This document shows, one piece after another, positions 36,947 to 48,394 of a stretch of DNA of 64,000 nt; the stretch's first letter is position 1; every line of letters begins with the position of its first letter. The notes under the pieces were generated by a model. The model did no database searches, had not been told where the DNA came from, and saw only the letters and a list, made by a program, of their open reading frames with translations. Position numbers and translations under genes: made by a program. Source of the DNA: Hyaloperonospora brassicae (Eukaryota; Oomycota; Peronosporomycetes; Peronosporales; Peronosporaceae); assembly GCA_947650285.1 (NCBI GenBank), contig CANTFL010000679.1, forward strand, positions 53,967 to 117,966, in the 5' to 3' direction.

Positions 36947-38536
36947 GGTGATCGATTGCCGGGAGGCTGGCGCCGCCGTACAAGCCTTTTACTGAAGCCG
37001 CTAATGCAGTGTTGGCCATTAATTAGTGTATAACCAAGCGGGTCGTCCTGTTTTTTTTTATGGCAACAGAGGCTTCAAAGCATTCAGAAGCTGCCGAACA
37101 ATGACTTTTACGTTTCCTCGCCGCATCAGCTTTCATACAGCGAACGCGCTCGTAGTAGGAGCAATGGAAGCGCCTTGGACCCCAGAAAGCGATGCAAGAG
37201 CTCGTAAAAACAGCCGAAAGGCCAACGTCGAAATGACGAGACAAGGCTTTTGTCGCCACGTATTGCCCTCTAACGGGTTGAGGTGTCCCAATTACCGTCG
37301 ACTGTCTGCACCTGGTGCTAAACTCGATAGTTCTAATCCTGCCACATTTATAAACAATACGAACAATTCTGATGCCTTCTAAAACCCATCTCCGTTGTCG
37401 CATGACGTTGCAACGGCCACAACTTCAACAAAACCAGTGCGGTCGTAAGGACGCAATCGGTGAAAGAGGAAGGCTCAAAGTTTGATGCAGCGTAATGACT
37501 GGTTTCCTCAGCGATTGTATGCAAGATTTTCTCGCACCCGCGATAGTACGCATGTTTATGCCTAGCCGTTGGGTCCCATCCCAACGCCATTGTGCGACAA
37601 ACAATTAATGGATGCTGCCCAACGCCAGTGTGCGACAAATGCCCAGTCTTCTGACTTTTTTGTTGTTGCAAAAGTCGCCTATCCACTGGGAATCCAGTCA
37701 GTCGGTCGTTCTGCAGCTCGATGACCCGTTAGTCAAAAGAAATGGCCGGGTAAGCAATTGCATAGATTTCACACCTCTTTGATTCTGCCCTGTTGACAGT
37801 CGGAACGACTAGGCCCACCAAACGCTTCACACGCGACTCTGTCCACGTTTCGCGTACGAAAGGCTCAACAGCGCTTGATGCCTCGGTATTAGAAGGGGCA
37901 AACATCAGTCGTCATTACAGTTTCAGATTCTGCTCTCATGTAGGTCGTCTATGGTAAGAAGCCACGATGTGCGCGACGATTTGTTACTGCTATGCTTGTC
38001 TATAAGCGTTATACGCGTTCATATATGACTGATGTACAATCGCGAGTTTGTAAGACTTGTCTCATCTAACTTACTGCGTCGCTGGGACGTGTCATATGCT
38101 CGTGCCAGAATGGTCGCCGATCGTAAGTAGTACGCAACCGGTCGAGAAACTTTTCCATCCTGTTCCTTCTGGTCATATGGTCGATAGTATCATCCAAAGT
38201 CTGGTGCACAGAAAATCGGATCAGCATCTGCATCTTGCGACTCACCAAAGGCACTCTATTGTGCTGAGGAGTTCGTAGACATGAAACTATTCGTAAAGGG
38301 TTCTGTGCGCTTATGCGCTACTTTTACGGCAAATCGGATGGCGTCTGCACACGTGATCTGTTGGTAAAGGGTTGCATTTGCGAGACTACTAATGATTGAT
38401 CTAGCTCAATCCTCGCGGTGCTATTTCGAATCATACGTTTTATTTTTGCGCCAGAGTGGCCGCACACCCTTTTTTCATCAGTTTCGATTTCGACAACGAA
38501 GCACGACGACCTCTTTTACTGCCACCTTTCAACACC
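36947..38536. other. No supported gene; 5' flank of the RXLR gene
   Basis: Composition is more balanced than in the desert. Minus-strand frames of 112 codons (37348-37686) and 126 codons (37023-37403) overlap in different frames, and a third frame also reads long. This could be a decayed coding region, but I do not recognise it. The motif CCCAACGCCA(T/G)TGTGCGACAAA occurs twice between 37578 and 37640. Confidence 0.45.
38476..38494 (+). promoter_or_regulatory. Putative oomycete initiator/core-promoter motif upstream of the RXLR gene
   Basis: CATCAGTTTCGATTTCGAC, about 43 bases above the ATG. It resembles the oomycete Inr-type element (consensus near GCTCATTYYNCAWTTT) with CGATTT in place of CAWTTT. 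The same motif, with few changes, precedes each array gene (for example 55719-55735, minus strand). Confidence 0.5.
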
Positions 38537-38863
38537 ATGCGTCTGACCAATATTTTCTTCGTCGTGGCAGCGACATTAGCTGCAACGAGTGCGACCATGA
38601 CTAGCGCCGAAGGACGCTATCTCCGGAGCGACCTCGATTTTGACGACGGAGCAATATTGGAGGAGCGACGACGAGGAAGAAGCCGGAGCAGGGACCGGCG
38701 CGGACGCTCCGCACCTCCTCCTGCATCCGTGTCTGAGCCAACGCCTCGTCCTAACCCGACGGAGCACATGACCGAAGAACAGAAGGCGCAATACTTTGTC
38801 GATGAAATGAACAAGTCGTATGCAGAGTCTCTAAGGACTGGAAGAATCAACCCACCACGATGA
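38537..38863 (+). CDS. RXLR-EER effector candidate (108 aa)
   Basis: Seen: MRLTNIFFVVAATLAATSA is a clear signal peptide (about residues 1-20). RYLR at 27-30 fits R-x-L-R exactly, and LEER at 41-44 supplies the EER motif 12 residues later. A very basic, Arg/Ser-rich stretch follows (44-57, RRRGRSRSRDRRGR), then a Pro-rich linker (58-74) and an acidic, probably helical tail from HMTEEQKAQ onward. Known: this architecture defines RXLR effectors, which oomycetes secrete and which enter host cells. Inferred: the basic run could act as a nuclear-localisation or nucleic-acid-binding segment. The mature domain is short and lacks a visible WY fold. I chose the ATG at 38537 because an in-frame ATG at 38456 would place 27 non-hydrophobic residues before the signal peptide and would contain the putative initiator motif. 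The signal-peptide DNA is closely related to that of the tandem-array gene. Confidence 0.85.
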   Translation: MRLTNIFFVVAATLAATSATMTSAEGRYLRSDLDFDDGAILEERRRGRSRSRDRRGRSAPPPASVSEPTPRPNPTEHMTEEQKAQYFVDEMNKSYAESLRTGRINPPR

Positions 38864-41276
38864 CCGTGTTGACCTTTCAGCTTGCCAGCTCGGACTCCGT
38901 ATCGCTTCGAACTTGCACTGAGGTCAGATAAGAGAAATAATGATCGGGACATACTCGTTGCCTGTTGATCGTTGTGCTATAACGCTTCTTGATGGCACGA
39001 CTTCCTTGTTTTCTTTCTTTCAAAGGAAAGGCAGTTCAAATGTGCATCTGCGTTCGTTAACGGACCTTTGCCATTCGTCTACGCCCTAGCCATTGCACGT
39101 GCACGTCGTTGCCTCATGAGACTTTTTCCTATGGTCTGGACACCTACCCTTAGTAGTGTTCCTGTACGTCAGTGTGTGTTGGCACACGGTTTGATTCGCA
39201 CACGTTTTGATTCGCACACGGTTTGATTCGCACGCTTACTCACAGTCCGTTGTACGCCCCCTGCATTCTCGAGCGCTTTTACATATCAAGCAGGCCACCG
39301 TGAGCAAGATCGGTCGAACGAAGAATCCATCATATCTGGGCTGTGACTCCCGACTTGTTTCGTCGCTTTGTTGACCACACCTTTTAAATACTCAATAGGG
39401 GCGACACCCCTGACTCCTCGCTAGTCCCGTACTCCTTTACAGCGCATCATCTGGTGCTTGCTAAAACCTTTGTCATACTTGATGGTATCAACAACAAACC
39501 TGCCAACCTGCGCTCGTCCTGCTGCGTCACGTCAGCTCATGTAATGGGCCACGTCAGCTCAGGTAATGGTTTTGTGTGCAAGCACTCACAACTTTTAAAG
39601 GGAAACCTGCCTAAAGCGATACTGCCTGATGCAAGGAACCTTATTAGCCTGCTACATGAACCCCGATTCAGAGCAAAGAACTTTGCGTGGTTATACCTGC
39701 TGAATGAGAGATTCGTGATACTGAACACTTACGCTGCAACCGTCGGGGGTGCCATTTGCCCTGATTTAGTGGAACTCACCCACGGCCATCTCCAATGCTT
39801 GACATACCGCATGATCCGGATTGTGTCCGCAGCATAAAATAAATGTAGCTGCTACAATTCACCAAAAGAGGCTTTCAGTGGAAGAGCTAATACAAAATTT
39901 CTTCAGTACCAATTTGGAAAGGTCAATAAGTACCTGGTTTCATAGGTCCGACCTCTCTGTCACGAAAGCTCGATCAGCCATCTATTTTTTATGATTCAGA
40001 TGAGCGGTGGCCAGCCACAGGCTAGAACTGGACAAGGTCACTAAAGCATCCGTCTCCATGAAGGCTTCAATTACAGCTGTGCATGGAGACAAGTAAGACG
40101 TATTTTCTCTAGTCTGGTTGCTGATGCTCAACATACATATCAGGCACTAAATTCTTCCGGATGCAGCTAGTACATACAATAGACCACTTCATGATAATTT
40201 GCAATAGTTGAGGGACACGAAACCAGGCTTCACGGCGCTCTCCAGATTGTAAGACGGGATTTTGAGGAGTAATTTGAGCAGCACAAAATATATGAGCAAA
40301 CAAAAGTTGCAGCACACGACAAGAATAAACCTAATAGCACATGCAGATAATCACCGATTCTTCGTGGTCCCGAGCTTCCGTCTGTACGAATTAAAAAATC
40401 TGAGGCAATCTGATAAAGAATTATCTGTCAAGGCTGCTGTACTGTATCGGTTGCCGTAAGGAATGCTACTGGTCAACAACCTCTGTCATCTGACTAAAGT
40501 TTTCGCTGACAAATATGAATATTTTAATGGCTCAATCATTTGGTCATGATAGACTGTGTCAAGGAATTTGGCCAATTCGCAAACAAGAAAAAAGATATAC
40601 ACTCTTTAGACGATGCCATCGGAATGAAGGCGACCGTTTTTTTCGATCAATTTATGGTCTCCACATTTGCTCGACCCACAAAACAACATTTAACGTAGTG
40701 GGTCAAAAATGCCATAGTATTTGCAGCAAGAATACTTTTATTACGTTCTCTTATCTGTTAAGCTGTAGCGGAGTTTATTGAGGGTGTGTTTCTATCGGAT
40801 ATGCTTGCTCCTCGACAATGCATTGAAGACTGATTCTCCTAATATTAAAGTATCAATCCACGCAAATGTGGTGAATAAGCTCTCTTTTCCTGCGAATGGT
40901 AATGTTCCCGATCATTACTTGTGTTATGTGCCCGTAAAACGGCTGCGAAAAGCCAGCTCTAAAACATTTAAGGTTTGTCATACCAAAGTGGGTTCATGAT
41001 TATTAAGCCAAAGCCAGGATACACATCCGTCAAATGACTGCAGCCGTCAGTTAATTATTTGTGAACACTATAGGATTGCGCTGATATCCCGAATCCGTCT
41101 ATGTACATCGTATAGCAGCAGCAGTTCTTCCAGCGTCGAGTTTTCCTTCGTTGGCAGAACAGTTACGGCATAACCGTGACATTTGGGGGTTTTATCTCAT
41201 GTTGAATGTTAATATTTATGAATAATAAACATTATTTTTTAATTTACAAAACTAAAGTTACGCCATTTAATGAAAA
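38864..41276. other. No intact gene; possible decayed coding region
   Basis: A three-copy 16-bp tandem repeat (GCACACGGTTTGATTC type) sits at 39182-39229. From about 39840 to 40860 on the plus strand several stretches look coding-like but are split by stops and frame changes. One runs from an ATG at 40548 (MIDCVKEFGQFANKKKDIHS...) to a stop near 40691, then continues in frame past further stops. I cannot assign a family. The 127-codon plus frame at 39454-39837 is unrecognised. Confidence 0.4.
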
Positions 41277-41362
41277 AGAAATTACATAAAATAGGACACT
41301 TTTTATCGGAAATTCGTAGAATAGGACACTTTTTATTAATTCACAAGATAGGACACATTTTG
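41277..41362 (+). repeat. Left terminal inverted repeat of the MULE
   Basis: Contains three ATAGGACAC motifs starting around 41291, 41321 and 41348, likely transposase-binding iterons. It pairs with 41904-41990. Confidence 0.8.
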
Positions 41363-41515
41363 GTCTTTTGGTCTGAGCCTCGCGAGCGACGCAAGGAAGT
41401 CTTCTTAATTTCCCCCTCGCAGTCTCGAAAGATCATCTCCGAGACATCATCCCTCAAGATCACTCTTCCCATCGCGCCAAACCTGCTTCTTTTACAGGAT
41501 CCTCAACCAACCGTC

Positions 41516-41698
41516 ATGCCACCTACCATCACACCCGACGTGCCAGCGGTAAAAGGACTACCCTTCGCTTCTATAGATGAAGCAATGATGATGGCCATTC
41601 GATCACAGGCAGCAAAAGATCACGTCAGCTACAAAGTCTCCGACAGCAACAAAACCAGAGCCTACCTCAAGTGTTCATGTGACGATTGTCCTGCATAG
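41516..41698 (+). pseudogene. N-terminal fragment of a MULE transposase-like protein (60 codons)
   Basis: Starts MPPTITPDVPAVKGLPF and ends YLKCSCDDCPA before a TAG. The pattern of an aromatic start, a helix (FASIDEAMMMAIRSQA) and a strand followed by C-x-C-x-x-C (KCSCDDC) resembles the zinc-binding N-terminal domain (FAR1/WRKY-GCM1-like) of Mutator-family transposases. The catalytic region is absent, so the product cannot transpose the element. The ATG at 41516 is chosen because the longer frame runs through the terminal repeat. Homology is inferred by eye. Confidence 0.55.
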
Positions 41699-41903
41699 CT
41701 CCTCGTTTTCAGCTAAACAGTACGTGACGTACCTGGTGGTCGAAACTGCACCGAGCGGAGCAGCGGGACGCTTTCCAGCTTGAAGTGCTGCAAGATGAAC
41801 ACCAGCTCGTGTTTGAAAGGCCATCGCCGAATCGCTTTGTTACGCAGAAAGGATGCGCGCGCTCGATTCATTTGCCGTCTTGTATTCCGTTTATAGCTGG
41901 TGA

Positions 41904-41990
41904 AAATAAATGTCCTATCCTGTGGATATGAAAAAGTGTCCCATTCTGCGAATTCACGATACAAAGTGTCCTATTCTATGTAATTCCCTA
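41904..41990 (-). repeat. Right terminal inverted repeat of the MULE
   Basis: Mirror of the left repeat. GTGTCC-type motifs at 41911-41915, 41937-41942 and 41967-41972 keep the same 27/30-bp spacing in reverse. Confidence 0.8.
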
Positions 41991-44668
41991 TGATGAAAAC
42001 TGTTACATAGCTATATCGTTATAAACAAAATCTAATAATTCATTAATATTTTTTTATCCGTATAGAAACGAAAACGACTTGCATCTGCAACTTATTATAA
42101 GCTGTAAATTCCATAAATTTGCATTATATCTCGTATAAGGAAGTATTTCTTGACCATAATTGAAAAACATGTAGTCATACTGCGTTTATTGCCACCAAAT
42201 GCTTTTGATGACAACTACTTCTCGACAAATCACAACAAATAAATTTTTGTTTACGCTTCACTTATTATAATGCTTTTGTATCGTTAATACATGCTCGACA
42301 ATGCATAATTAGCTCTATTTTTTTAATTTTCGAGACTTAAGCTTACTCAATGTATTTTTAAATTTTTTTAGATGAATGCCCCGTCGGCGACAAAAGTTAA
42401 TGCTAACTGTATATTTATTTATCGGTAAATATGCACCGTTAGATATGCCGCGAACATCAATTAGTATGACCAACAATGCTTTCATGTACAGACTACACGT
42501 ATTGCACACTGATTCTGCGTCGACAAATTTATATTCTACAAGTTAATATCGAATGATTATGCAACCTTCTGGACGTCGATTGATAGAAATATAGTGAGCC
42601 GAATGTAGGAATATAAATAGCAGATATCCGAACATTATAAAAATTGGCTATGTAACGAGTGCAGAAAACAAGAGTAAGTAATCAGAGGGATTCGTTATCG
42701 AACCCGTGGTGAGTCAGTCGCTTTTTGTAATTCTCATTGTCAACTACTGGAAGGTCAAATGAAGGTAAATCGAAGGATAAGATTCATAATATTATTATAA
42801 AACGCAATATCCGGTATGTTTCTATTGTTCAACGGTCCATTTATTTGTTCAGTGATCAAGCGCCAGTTACACTGGTAACTACAAACCATCAAGCATCAAA
42901 AGGCACGCAAGTCAATTTTTTGTCCAGGCGCCGCTTCTTAACGTCTACGGAGAGGGTTTGTCGCCCGAATACCGACAAATCCCTGGTTATTAAAACATCC
43001 TGTGAGGTTAAATAGTTAGTTAAATTAAGAAAATCACTTTTAATACACTAAGACAATGATAACGCCGAGTTAGGTCAAATAGTCGGTCTAATGAGTTCAA
43101 ATTTGTTTACTTTTCGCTACGACCCTCCAGGTTCAGGTGTGGCTTTCGCCTGAATTTTTTCACCTTATATGACGCCCAGATTCATGCCTCATCTCATCAT
43201 ATTATCAATCTCAAAAAATTCTGTGACCTTACACCAGATGATAGACTACGGCTAATAAGTGCCCTTACAATTTACCGGGAATAGTGTTTACCCATGTATA
43301 AGAATTATGGTGCCTATTATTCGAAGCCCGTGGACAGGTCGCTAAGATTAAGTCTTTGTAGGAGACTTCTAATATGTAACCAAATTTCTATATGGTCCAC
43401 CTAGATGTTTAAAATCATCACTTACTCACTACAGGATGACTCACCCTCTACACGCAGCATTCGAAAGTTTAACAAAGCTACGCCTGTCGAAATGAATCAT
43501 AAGTATATTATTTAAACACTAAGATTGATTAACAACAGTTTTGCGCCGGTCTTGAAATTGCTGATTTTTGCGTAAGATGTTTATTTTCTATCTCTCTACG
43601 CAGAACTTTAATGGTTGGCATACGTTCTCTCTATCTCGTAACCCTATACAAAACCTGAGTTAGTATAATAAAAAGATCATTCTCAACGATTATTGCCGAT
43701 TTGTTACACTAATTAATTTCTAAACGGCGACATCAGTATGAAATTTAAATACCGAATCGTCGAACCCGATATGCCGTGTTGATTTCACTTCGTCGATTCC
43801 AGTATAAGGCGTTTGAGCCGATCTAACCAAGCCGATTTGACCCGTTATCATCAAATTCTAGGTTAATTTGTAGATTTCAAATATTTCGAATTCGATTATA
43901 AAGACGGCGAGCCTATCTTGTATAAAATGGCCTAGTAATACTTAAACGATACCCCCACACAATACTAGCTAAGGCTTATTTTTTTGCTTTTAATTCATTA
44001 GGACTGAACAGCGACGTCTTCGACTCGATAGATAGACATAAGCGCTAACATAGTAGAGATTCTCTACTAGTATTCGTCCGAACATATAATACGCAATCTT
44101 TGACAGATGAAAAGACTTTCAAAAGATTTACTTGCTAAAACAAAAACTTTTAGGACTTCTAATGTTACCGATTGGCATAAACGTAGTTATCGTTGGGACC
44201 GATTACAAAACGTGTCGTTTTTATTTGTGGAACAATGACATTTTTGACGAAATGATGTTAACATTAATGAGTATCAGAATGTAAAACTCAATGCTGCTGA
44301 ATGTTAGTGAAAAGGTAAATTAGTTGCTGATTAGCCACCAACTGCGAATGAGACGTACCTTATGTAAAATAATGTCTAAATTTCCGCGGCGATTAAAAAC
44401 AAGTTATGGCATCGATGCATCGTGCAAAACGTTGTTGCAGCGCAATGTTCCGCAAAGTCATAAACGTTTTTCTAGCTGACTAGTTTTATAATGTGCGCAA
44501 CACTAAAAGATCCCCGATAAGCGATTTATACTCTAATGATTTGAAGATCCTGGAGGTCTCGCGAAGCTCATCCCCGGGTTAAATACAACCTTTACCGACC
44601 CAGGTCACTCGTTGAAATTGGAATTGTATGATGCTGATGGTAGGTATATTATATTAAATGTTTTAGCC
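41991..44668. other. AT-rich gene desert
   Basis: No recognisable gene or element. Open frames are at most 92 codons (42737-43015 plus), unrecognised. Confidence 0.55.
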
Positions 44669-45500
44669 TGTAATGCAACAGCCGCAACGTTCAAACACAA
44701 CAATTTCCGAGCTTAGTCGGTGAAACGGACTGGTACATTAAGGTAATATTCTCGCGGTTCTCCCCTTCAATAATCATTTGTAGATTTCGCCTAATTTTTT
44801 TATAATTAATACTTCAAAAGTCTGCCTAATCTCAGCAGCTTCTGAATCTTTTACTCCCTGCGGCGTCACAACGGAGGAAGGAAGACGACGCTTACGTGTT
44901 TTTTACAAATCATTGGGCGAAGTGTACACCCGAAAAGAAGGTTTACGATACCCTCGGCTAACAACCACCGCCTCGTCACTCAGACAGGTTTTCAGCGGCG
45001 CCTCTATTGGTTGACCGCTTCTTACTTGACAAGAATCACAATGCCCTCTTCAATAAATTTACCGGCTCGTCGATGACGAGACTCCTTCTTTCGATAGTAG
45101 CAAGCGCTGCTTAAATAGCGCCTTCCTAAACTCTTGGCGCTACCAGTCGATACCTCAACAAGCTATGGAACTCGACGATCGATGGTAGACATAATCTAGC
45201 CGGCGCAGGGACAAAATTGAAATGTACGCGTGTCTACGACACTATAAAAATCTATTCTATATTGATTAATTTCTGTCGCTTTCGCTGGATTGTTAGTGGT
45301 TCTCTATTCTTTTCCTATTCCAATATACTTAAACTGAATGTAATCGATCTTCGTCGACCTTTTCAAACTCAGCACTACGTTCTATTGTCGACAACCTCGA
45401 CATCAACGACTTCGATGACATCAAATCGATAATCTCGAGTTCCATGACCTCGATCGACGACTTCGATATGCCGACCACCGGTTCAACCACGATCTATGTG
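44669..45500 (+). repeat. LTR-like dispersed repeat, copy C
   Basis: The best reference for the family. It begins TGTAATGCAACAGCCGCAAC, an LTR-like TGT start. It then carries GTCTGCCTAATCTCAGC, the palindromic GGCTCGTCGATGACGAG, CTCTTGGCGCTACCAGTCGA, TAATCTAGCCGGCGCAGGGA and CGCGTGTCTACGACACTA, with a TATA-like TATAAAA at 45243-45249 followed by TTCTATATTGATTAATTTC. A short 15-bp-phase minisatellite follows at 45389-45480. No coding interior adjoins it. The 3' boundary is uncertain. Confidence 0.62.
45389..45480. repeat. 15-bp-phase minisatellite in LTR-like copy C (about 6 units)
   Basis: Irregular units built on CTTCGATGACATCAA, CTCGAGTTCCATGAC and CTTCGATATGCCGAC, with some partial units. 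The consensus is again different from copies A, B and D. Confidence 0.7.
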
Positions 45501-48394
45501 TAATGGGCTTTCCACTAAATGTATAAATCACACAAGGATTAGGAAGTCTCTAGTATACAGCTTATCTTACCCCTTGTTTCAGCTGTTTGTGTCCATATGG
45601 GGGTGAAATTTTGCTGCTGATTCCAATTCTTTTAATATATAGGAATCATGGAAGCATCTCTAAAGTCTTCTTGTGGTGGTATAAACAGCTCCACAACTTG
45701 CAGATATATGTCGGTATTACACATATAGAGACAAAGTAACAAGAAAATCGTTAGCGCTTGACGCCCTGTTGCATTCCAGACACTTGGCGCCGTCAGGTGA
45801 AATTCTACAAACTTGTTTATTAGATGTCTTCCGCAGCTGAGTTACATCAGCGTATCTCAACGGTCTTTTATTTGTACCGGACGAGCTCGATTGACGCAAG
45901 CAAAGGCGCATATATTATAATCATTTAAAAATATACACTTCAATGACCCAACACGCCCTTTACAATTTTTGCATTTATAATAAAACTGATCGATTACCTG
46001 TGAAAGCTACTCACAACAGCGCATATTGTCGAAGTCAATCAGCTTGAAGTACAAGTCAAGTAAATCGATTGAGACGTGGTGTAGTGTCGTCGACTTGACC
46101 AAAACAAAGAGGAAGGTCTTGCAAACACTATCAAGTAGTGAATAATGAGATGTAAAAATGTATTATCCGGTGATAATGCTGAACACTCAATAGCGGCTTT
46201 ACCTTCTGCGACTTAAAATATAAAGAAAACTATTGCGCTTGAATAAAAATATGTCTTGCAAATTTATTGAGAAGCCTGGAGATTTATAGATGTACATCAC
46301 GTCATTTGGGCTCAAAGTTGAGGTCGATTGGAGAGAGCTTGACTTTCAAGGTAAATCGCTCTTCAAAGATTATGGTGACCTCCAAATATCCATTACAAGA
46401 AAAGAAGTATCTTGGTTCAGGACGAAGCACTTATTGTTACGAAAATATCCACCTTGTTATATTTACAGGCGTTCAACTTGCAGTGCAACATAATTTCCTA
46501 AAATTTATAAAAATAAATTATAAAAACTTGCTAAAATACCATAACATAAGGCGTATATCGGCCTTATTGAGGTTGTGCAAGTTTTATGGCAAATAAAGCG
46601 CAGAAGCAATGGTCAAATATAAAAATACTTACACAGCATTCTTATAAAATGTTGTGTCCAACTTCGAATTTCAAAAAACCAATTGTGTTTGTCGCGAAAG
46701 CCGTCTAAAATAAACATAAATTAAAGTGTGGTTTGTAAGTTGATTACTTATAAATTGTCTTTTGGGTCAACTAGATACCGAAATTTGTATTTTAGATAGC
46801 CAGATACCCTTTCTCTGGTACTAACATATCTGATACTAAGCTTTTCGCTAATTTGGCATGCACAAAAGGAATTGAGGTAGTAACATGTAGTGCGCAAGGA
46901 CAATGAGATAGTCTGCTTCTGACTATCATCGATGATATCATCCGTTGAGACGGTTCAAACCCCTCTACGTTTTGATCTCCCTTCGACAACCATTATAATT
47001 TCTTTAATCATCTATCTGCTATCCAATCACTAGTATGCGTTCCCTTGCAAAGTATATGTATATACCTAATTATGGCTTATACATGTTTTTATTTATTATT
47101 ATGATTTGGTGCTATATTTTGGTTGCATACACACAATAAGAAAAAAAAGCTGACTATCACCTTAAACTGTTTTCTGCAGGGAAGCTTCGAATAACAGGGA
47201 AAATATGCGAAAGAAAAACAGCACAAAATGCAAGGTTGAAGGGTTGCGTCGAAATAATATAAATGTTGTGCGTAGCGTAACGCTTGTAAATATTTACCTA
47301 TAATTTTATAAGATAATGCTTCTCCATAGGCAGCTCACATACTCAGTACGTGCCGAACAAAGTCGAATGAATACGGAAATTATCAAATTAGCTGTAAGCC
47401 AATGAAAGGTCACTTTTAAGGTATTAATGTAATGATTATTCACCTAAAAACAGAGCACCTTTTATCAATTTATATTTTTGATGCGCACGGTAAAACGGAC
47501 TCGATATTGGGGAAAACATTGAGAATATTGTTTCTTGGTTAACAGGAAAATAATCGTAATTTAATACAAATAAAGAACGTAAAGTCCACAAAAGTTGCTG
47601 TCTATCGTTTCGACTGCGACCAAGCAAAAATAGATATCAAAAATTGTTAGGCGCAGCTTGATGACAAGTATGGCACGCAACCGTCGAAAAGCCGATTGTC
47701 TAGATGTTTATGAGCCTGAAATATGAAATAATTAAGACGCAGCAATATTTGCCAGACTTTTTTAATCATAGACACTATTGAGATTTCATATCATGGTTTA
47801 AGCTATTCAAGAACAAGATTTAAGAATATTTAAGTGTTTATATATGAGCCAAAAATAGGAGATTGTGGCCATTAAAATGTACTCAAGGTCATAAAAAATG
47901 CAGCTTTTGGACCGTAATTATTGTAAAGAACCTTAACGTTCTCAACACCAATTATTTTGTAATTTGAAAGCTAGATAATTATGACAGTGTACGAAGGCAC
48001 ACGACAAGGTCCATCGCATATGAATTCGAAAAAGTATAACGAGCTGTCTTAAACTCAATATATGCCCCATCAAGGCTGTGTTATAGGTATATTTCTTATT
48101 TCACTTTTAAGCATGACGTCAAGGCATTATATACCGTTTAGAACGCATTAGGCAACCCAGGCAACAAAATAAAGAATGCATAGGTAAGGAATTGTAAGGT
48201 AAAAGAAAGATTGAATACGCCTTTTACAGAGTGTTGGTGTCCTGATTATACAGAGTTTATAACTTGTTGTATAATTATAGATACAGACTAATCCATACGA
48301 GATCTATTCTACAAAATTTTTGTTGGATTTGGTCTCATTAAGTAACGCAAATGTGATGTGTAAAATTTTCCTCTTACATAATCTGTAAAGTAGA
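45501..48394. other. AT-rich gene desert
   Basis: No recognisable gene. The longest frame, 109 codons at 46267-46596 plus, is unrecognised and lies in AT-rich sequence. Confidence 0.55.

Larger units (their letters stand above)
41277..41990 (+). mobile_element. MULE-type non-autonomous DNA transposon with iterated terminal inverted repeats
   Basis: About 714 bp bounded by inverted repeats of roughly 85 bp. The left end (AGAAATTACATAAAATAGGA...) matches the reverse complement of the right end (TAGGGAATTACATAGAATAG...). Each repeat holds three copies of ATAGGACAC, and the spacings are the same on both sides: 30 then 27 bp (41294, 41324, 41351 on the left; 41972, 41942, 41915 read inward on the right). 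Flanks TAATGAAAA (41268-41276) and TGATGAAAA (41991-41999) form a 9-bp target duplication with one mismatch, the size typical of Mutator-like elements. The interior carries only the N-terminal piece of a transposase-like gene. Confidence 0.8.

Noticed and set aside
37023..37686. Minus-strand frames of 112 and 126 codons as a gene
   Set aside because: They lie in different frames, overlap each other, and a third frame reads equally well with stops. No family is recognised.
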